Source: Oceanospirillum sp048268485 (GTDB lineage Bacteria > Pseudomonadota > Gammaproteobacteria > Pseudomonadales > Halomonadaceae). From it: a stretch of DNA of 64,000 bases. The notes under the pieces are model-generated. The model saw only the letters and a program-made list of their open reading frames with translations. It did no database searches and had not been told where the DNA came from. The stretch spans positions 1 to 64,000 of the forward strand of contig JBLWVL010000011.1 of NCBI GenBank assembly GCA_048268485.1, read 5' to 3'. Both the position numbers and the translations under genes were made by a program. Positions 60,600-64,000 of this stretch are shown piece after piece. Numbering within the stretch: position 1 is the first letter of the stretch; every line of letters starts with the position of its first letter.

Positions 60600-61853
60600 A
60601 TGAATATTCTGATTTTAGGTAGCGGTGTTGTGGGAGTTACCACAGCGTACTATTTGGCAAAACAGGGCCATGAGGTAACCGTTGTTGACCGTCAGGATTC
60701 TCCTGCGATGGAAACCAGTCACGCCAATGCGGGTCAGGTTTCATTTGGTTACTCCACTCCTTGGGCCGCTCCGGGTATTCCCTTTAAAGCGATGAAGTGG
60801 CTGACTCAGACTCATGCACCGCTGAAAATGTCTGCCACGCTGGACCCGTTTCAGTATGCCTGGATGACACAGATGCTGGCTAACTGTACTGAAAGCCGCT
60901 ACGCCGTTAACAAATCCCGTATGGTGCGTGTTTCAGAGTACGCCCGTCTGTCTATCGATGCGCTTCGAGAAGAAACCGGTATCCGCTACGAAGATCGCCA
61001 GCAGGGTCTGACCCAGCTGTTCCGTAACCAGAAGCAGGTTGAAGCGGTTCAGAAAGATATTGCTGTATTGCGTGATTTTGGCGTCGATTTCCAGGAACTG
61101 GATATGGACGGTGTCCTGCAGTACGAGCCCGCTTTGGGACGCGTTAAAGAGAAGTTTGTGGGTGGTCTGCGCATGGTGGGCGACCAGACTGGTGATTGTT
61201 ACGCGTTTACCAACAAGCTGGCTGATCTCTGTAAAGAGATGGGCGTTAAGTTCCAGTTTGATACCGAGATCCACGGCTTAGAAGATAAAGCCGGTGAGGT
61301 GACAGGCGTTAAGACTTCCGCCGGTACTCTGACAGCGGATCACTATGTAGTGGCCATGGGCAGTTTCTCCCGCCAGCTGATGAAGCAGGTGGGTATCGAT
61401 CTGCCGGTTTACCCGATTAAGGGTTACTCCCTGACCATGCCGATCACTAACTATGATGCGGCACCGGTTTCTACTGTTATGGATGAGACTTACAAAGTAG
61501 CAATTACCCGTTTTGATGACCGTATTCGTGTGGCGGGTACTGCTGAGCTGTCCGGTTATAACCTTGAGATGCCGCAAAAGCGTCTGGATACTATTTCTAT
61601 GGTGGTTTCTGATGTTTTCCCAGAAGGTGGCGATATTGCCAAGGCGGAATACTGGACAGGCCTGCGTCCTATGACGCCGGATGGCACGCCGATTATCGGT
61701 AAAACCAAGTTCAGTAACCTATCGCTGAACACCGGTCATGGCACGCTTGGCTGGACCATGTCCTGTGGTTCTTCCCGTCTGCTGGCGGATCTGATTTCCG
61801 GTAATGAGACCGGTATCGACCCAGCCGATCTGGATGTTGGCCGTTACCACTAA
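60600..61853 (+). CDS. dadA: D-amino acid dehydrogenase small subunit
   Basis: 417 aa from ATG 60600, which has GGAG nine bases upstream; the frame is open 12 codons further. FAD-dependent DAO-type fold: ILGSGVVGVTTAYYLAKQGH at the N-terminus, GQVSFGYSTPWAAPG, and the C-terminal GLRPMTPDGTPIIG and NTGHGTLGWTMSCGS. Oxidises D-alanine to pyruvate, feeding electrons to the respiratory chain. With alr and ridA it forms an alanine catabolic set: alr makes D-Ala, dadA oxidises it and ridA removes reactive enamine by-products. Confidence 0.95.
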   Translation: MNILILGSGVVGVTTAYYLAKQGHEVTVVDRQDSPAMETSHANAGQVSFGYSTPWAAPGIPFKAMKWLTQTHAPLKMSATLDPFQYAWMTQMLANCTESRYAVNKSRMVRVSEYARLSIDALREETGIRYEDRQQGLTQLFRNQKQVEAVQKDIAVLRDFGVDFQELDMDGVLQYEPALGRVKEKFVGGLRMVGDQTGDCYAFTNKLADLCKEMGVKFQFDTEIHGLEDKAGEVTGVKTSAGTLTADHYVVAMGSFSRQLMKQVGIDLPVYPIKGYSLTMPITNYDAAPVSTVMDETYKVAITRFDDRIRVAGTAELSGYNLEMPQKRLDTISMVVSDVFPEGGDIAKAEYWTGLRPMTPDGTPIIGKTKFSNLSLNTGHGTLGWTMSCGSSRLLADLISGNETGIDPADLDVGRYH

Positions 61854-61951
61854 GATTTTAACTTACGCCGTCCTTTGCCCAGACTGGGACGGTGATATGA
61901 CTTCCTGATTTCTTGCACTTGTTGTTCTGCTCTTTCACATATCTTGTGCAC

Positions 61952-61979
61952 AGGCAGGCTCGTAAGCTTGCCTTTTTTT
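61952..61979 (+). terminator. Hairpin between dadA and ridA
   Basis: GGCAGGC with GCTTGCC (one mismatch) and a seven-T run. It probably reduces read-through from dadA into ridA. Confidence 0.6.
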
Positions 61980-62016
61980 ATAATTAAAAATAACTGCTCA
62001 AAAGAGGCTTTAACCC

Positions 62017-62400
62017 ATGGCAGATAAGAAAATTATCCACTCTGACAACGCTCCGGCTGCAATCGGCCCATACTCTCAGGCTGTGCAGGTTGGTAATCTG
62101 GTGTTTATGTCGGGTCAGATCCCGCTCGACCCAAAAACTATGGAAGTGGTCACTGAGTCTTTTGAAGCGCAGACGGTTCAGGTATTTGAAAACCTGAAAG
62201 CGGTTGCCGAAGCGGCCGGTGGTTCTCTGGAGAATGTGGTTAAGCTGAATATCTATATGCCGGATCTGGGCAACTTCGCTAAGGTAAACGAAGTGATGGA
62301 GCGTTACTTCTCTGCACCTTACCCAGCTCGCGCCGCACTAGGTGTTAAAGAGTTGCCAAAAGGTGTGGATGTGGAAGTTGAAGGCATTCTGGCGCTTTAA
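62017..62400 (+). CDS. ridA: RidA-family enamine/imine deaminase
   Basis: 127 aa. Full RidA pattern: SDNAPAAIGPYSQAVQVGNL, MSGQIPLDP, FENLKAVAEAAGGSLENVVK and the C-terminal YPARAALGVKELPKGVDVEVE with the catalytic Arg. It hydrolyses reactive 2-aminoacrylate-type intermediates made by PLP enzymes and D-amino acid oxidation. Between dadA and alr, as in several Pseudomonas relatives. Confidence 0.94.
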   Translation: MADKKIIHSDNAPAAIGPYSQAVQVGNLVFMSGQIPLDPKTMEVVTESFEAQTVQVFENLKAVAEAAGGSLENVVKLNIYMPDLGNFAKVNEVMERYFSAPYPARAALGVKELPKGVDVEVEGILAL

Positions 62401-62635
62401 TTCGTCATAGTTGTATCAACGCAGTACCTTCCGGCGCTGCGGTTCAGAGCTGTTTGCGCTAGACTGCGGCGCCGGTACAAAGACATTGTTTGTATTAGTA
62501 CGTTTTTTGTAATTCGTACATTTTTATATTAGTCGTCGTTTGTGTTCTGTCGGACGGCTCTGATGCTTCCCGAACGTTGTACTGCAAAACCCTATATTAA
62601 GACCCTCAATATAATAACGAGATGGAGACCTGCAC

Positions 62636-63715
62636 ATGGCGCGGGCTGCGAAAGCTGTAATCGATCTGGCTGCACTGAAACATAACTATCTGCTGGCAAA
62701 AGAACTGGCTCCGGGCCGAAAGGCGGTAGCGATTATCAAGGCCAATGCCTATGGGCATGGTGCGGTGGAAGCAGCGGAATATCTGGCGGATGTTGCCGAT
62801 GCATTTGGCGTCGCCTGTATTGAAGAAGCACTGCAGCTGGTAGAGAACGGTGTTAAGCAGCCCGTGGTTCTGCTGGAAGGCTTCTTTACCGCTGATGAGC
62901 TGGAATCCATTGATAAATATCAGATGATGACCGCTGTTCACAGTGAGTGGCAGCTGGATGCGCTGGAGCAACACACGTTTTCTCAGCCGTTGCCGGTGCT
63001 GGTGAAGTTTGATTCCGGTATGCACCGCCTGGGTTTTGATGCTGAGGGTTTTGCCAAAGCGGTTGAACGCTTGCAACAGCTGGACTACATCTCCGAAGTG
63101 ATCGCCATGACCCACTTTGCCTGTGCCGATGAACTGGAGTGTAATTATACTCAAACTCAGATGGCTAATTTCCATGCTGCCTGTGACCGCTTTGGTCTGC
63201 AGCACTGTATGGCAAACTCCGCTGCAACCCTGCACTGGCCGGAGACCCACGGTGACTGGGTGCGTCCCGGTATTATGCTGTATGGTGCATCTCCGTTGGA
63301 TCTGCAGACGGAAAATGCTGCTCGTCTTAAGCCGGTAATGACTTTGAGTTCTGAAATTATCGCTGTTCGTGAACTGCCTGTGGGTGAGCCGATCGGCTAT
63401 GGTTGCCGTTTTACCACAGAGCAGCCAACCCGGGTAGGTGTGGTCGCTATGGGCTATGCCGATGGTTATCCTCGCCATGCTATCGACGGTACGCCGGTTG
63501 CGGTAAACGGCAAAATGACCCGTGTGATTGGTAAAGTTTCCATGGATATGATGACGGTTGACCTGACGGATCAGCCGGATGCCAAAATAGGTGATCCGGT
63601 AGAACTGTGGGGAGCTCAGGTGGATATAAACCAGGTTGCTGCCTGTGCCGATACTATCTCTTATACCCTGTTTACCGGTATCACAACCCGTGTGCCTCGT
63701 GTTTACAAGGGGTAG
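62636..63715 (+). CDS. alr: Alanine racemase
   Basis: 359 aa. PLP lysine in AIIKANAYGHGAVEAAEYL near residue 35 and the catalytic Tyr in GYGCRF; MLYGASPLD and GYADGYPRHA are conserved Alr segments. Interconverts L- and D-alanine for catabolism by dadA and for cell wall supply; being in a dad cluster, the catabolic isozyme (dadX) is likely. ATG preceded by GGAG (62623). The terminator at 63802 ends the unit. Confidence 0.94.
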   Translation: MARAAKAVIDLAALKHNYLLAKELAPGRKAVAIIKANAYGHGAVEAAEYLADVADAFGVACIEEALQLVENGVKQPVVLLEGFFTADELESIDKYQMMTAVHSEWQLDALEQHTFSQPLPVLVKFDSGMHRLGFDAEGFAKAVERLQQLDYISEVIAMTHFACADELECNYTQTQMANFHAACDRFGLQHCMANSAATLHWPETHGDWVRPGIMLYGASPLDLQTENAARLKPVMTLSSEIIAVRELPVGEPIGYGCRFTTEQPTRVGVVAMGYADGYPRHAIDGTPVAVNGKMTRVIGKVSMDMMTVDLTDQPDAKIGDPVELWGAQVDINQVAACADTISYTLFTGITTRVPRVYKG

Positions 63716-63801
63716 AGTGTAAGAGCTAGTGTTTATAAGCGTTAGGGGGTTATAAGAATTAGCTGGGGTATTAAGAAATAGCCCACAGGGTTTGCATTAT
63801 G

Positions 63802-63835
63802 AAAAGGCTTTCCTGTTTGGCAGGAGAGCCTTTTT
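63802..63835. terminator. Terminator between alr and the ligase gene
   Basis: AAAAGGCT..CCTG with CAGG..AGCCTTTTT, a 12-bp stem with one small bulge, loop of five, and T/A runs on both sides between convergent genes. Confidence 0.85.
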
Positions 63836-63855
63836 AGTTTCACAGGTGAGAATCG

Positions 63856-64000
63856 TTATTTTAACTCCATCGCTTCGTAGTCATCCCGAATACGCATAAA
63901 GCGCGCAAAACGCGGCAGACCGGATGCGGTATGGCCGTTGTATCGGTAGGTGATAATACTGCCAACCGGCGGTGGTGTTTGGCGCTCAAGCCGGTTGAAG
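63856..64000 (-). CDS. ATP-dependent DNA ligase (C-terminus only)
   Basis: 47 codons and a stop, running off the right edge. The translated segment PPVGSIITYRYNGHTASGLP followed by RFARFMRIRDDYEAMELK matches the end of the OB-fold of small ATP-dependent DNA ligases, such as the Haemophilus-type periplasmic ligase. No other domain is visible, so the type (with or without signal peptide) cannot be told. Confidence 0.75.
   Translation of the reverse strand, partial: FNRLERQTPPPVGSIITYRYNGHTASGLPRFARFMRIRDDYEAMELK

Noticed and set aside
62424..62478. Imperfect hairpin between ridA and alr
   Set aside because: Arms GTACC/GGCGC pair only with a 4-base bulge and no T run follows; too weak to call a terminator or riboswitch.

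Overview
The window looks like a chromosomal segment of a marine gammaproteobacterium of the Oceanospirillales/Pseudomonadales type. This is inferred from protein resemblance and gene order: rluC, HAD phosphatase, sppA, maf, yceD, rpmF, plsX, fabDG, acpP, fabF, pabC, mltG, tmk, holB, pilZ, tatD is the order known from Pseudomonas relatives, and the nucleoid protein is of the MvaT type rather than enteric H-NS. No rRNA, tRNA or CRISPR array was seen.

Layout. 1-14.3 kb: core block for rRNA pseudouridylation, ribosomal protein L32, phospholipid and fatty acid synthesis, folate (pabC), cell wall (mltG), dTMP kinase, DNA polymerase III delta prime, a PilZ protein and TatD. 14.3-16.8 kb: a papain-like NlpC/P60-type protein, a small unknown protein and a TetR regulator that overlaps the start of a radical SAM gene. 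16.9-37.25 kb: a mobile island of about 20.3 kb inserted inside that radical SAM gene, directly after the iron-sulfur CxxxxCxxC motif. The two host halves (16793-16915 and 37249-38022) rejoin in frame if the island is removed exactly.

The island carries a three-gene recombination module at its left end (two tyrosine-recombinase-type proteins and a small partner) matching what is known as a Gamma-Mobile-Trio (GmtY, GmtZ, GmtX). Cargo follows: a divergent module of an XRE regulator against a winged-helix/coiled-coil protein plus SF2 helicase, with palindromic operator-like sites between them, and then a long leftward operon. In order of transcription that operon holds an unknown 132-aa protein, a half-length HsdS, HsdM, HsdS, a two-gene pair resembling the Kiwa anti-phage system (KwaA, KwaB), a PD-(D/E)XK protein, HsdR, a YgjP-like metallopeptidase and an unknown protein. 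Most junctions overlap by a few bases, so it reads as one coupled defence operon.

38.3-64 kb: host genes again. These are MvaT, a DUF1285 protein, a UvrD-like helicase, the electron-transfer-flavoprotein genes (etfD divergent from etfBA, with PsrA-like operators between), exonuclease III, an iron-related periplasmic cluster (imelysin, di-heme oxidoreductase, second imelysin, DUF1513), an FMN-dependent glutamate synthase-like protein, RhlB, a TIGR02647 protein preceded by short tandem repeats, DinG, a LysE exporter divergent from an Lrp regulator, and a D-alanine catabolic set (dadA, ridA, alr). The window ends in the C-terminus of an ATP-dependent DNA ligase.

Strongest points for follow-up: the exact gene-splitting insertion, the tandem and higher-order repeats in the large recombinase, the helicase/winged-helix module with its operators, Kiwa nested inside a type I restriction operon, and a probable leaderless promoter at yceD.
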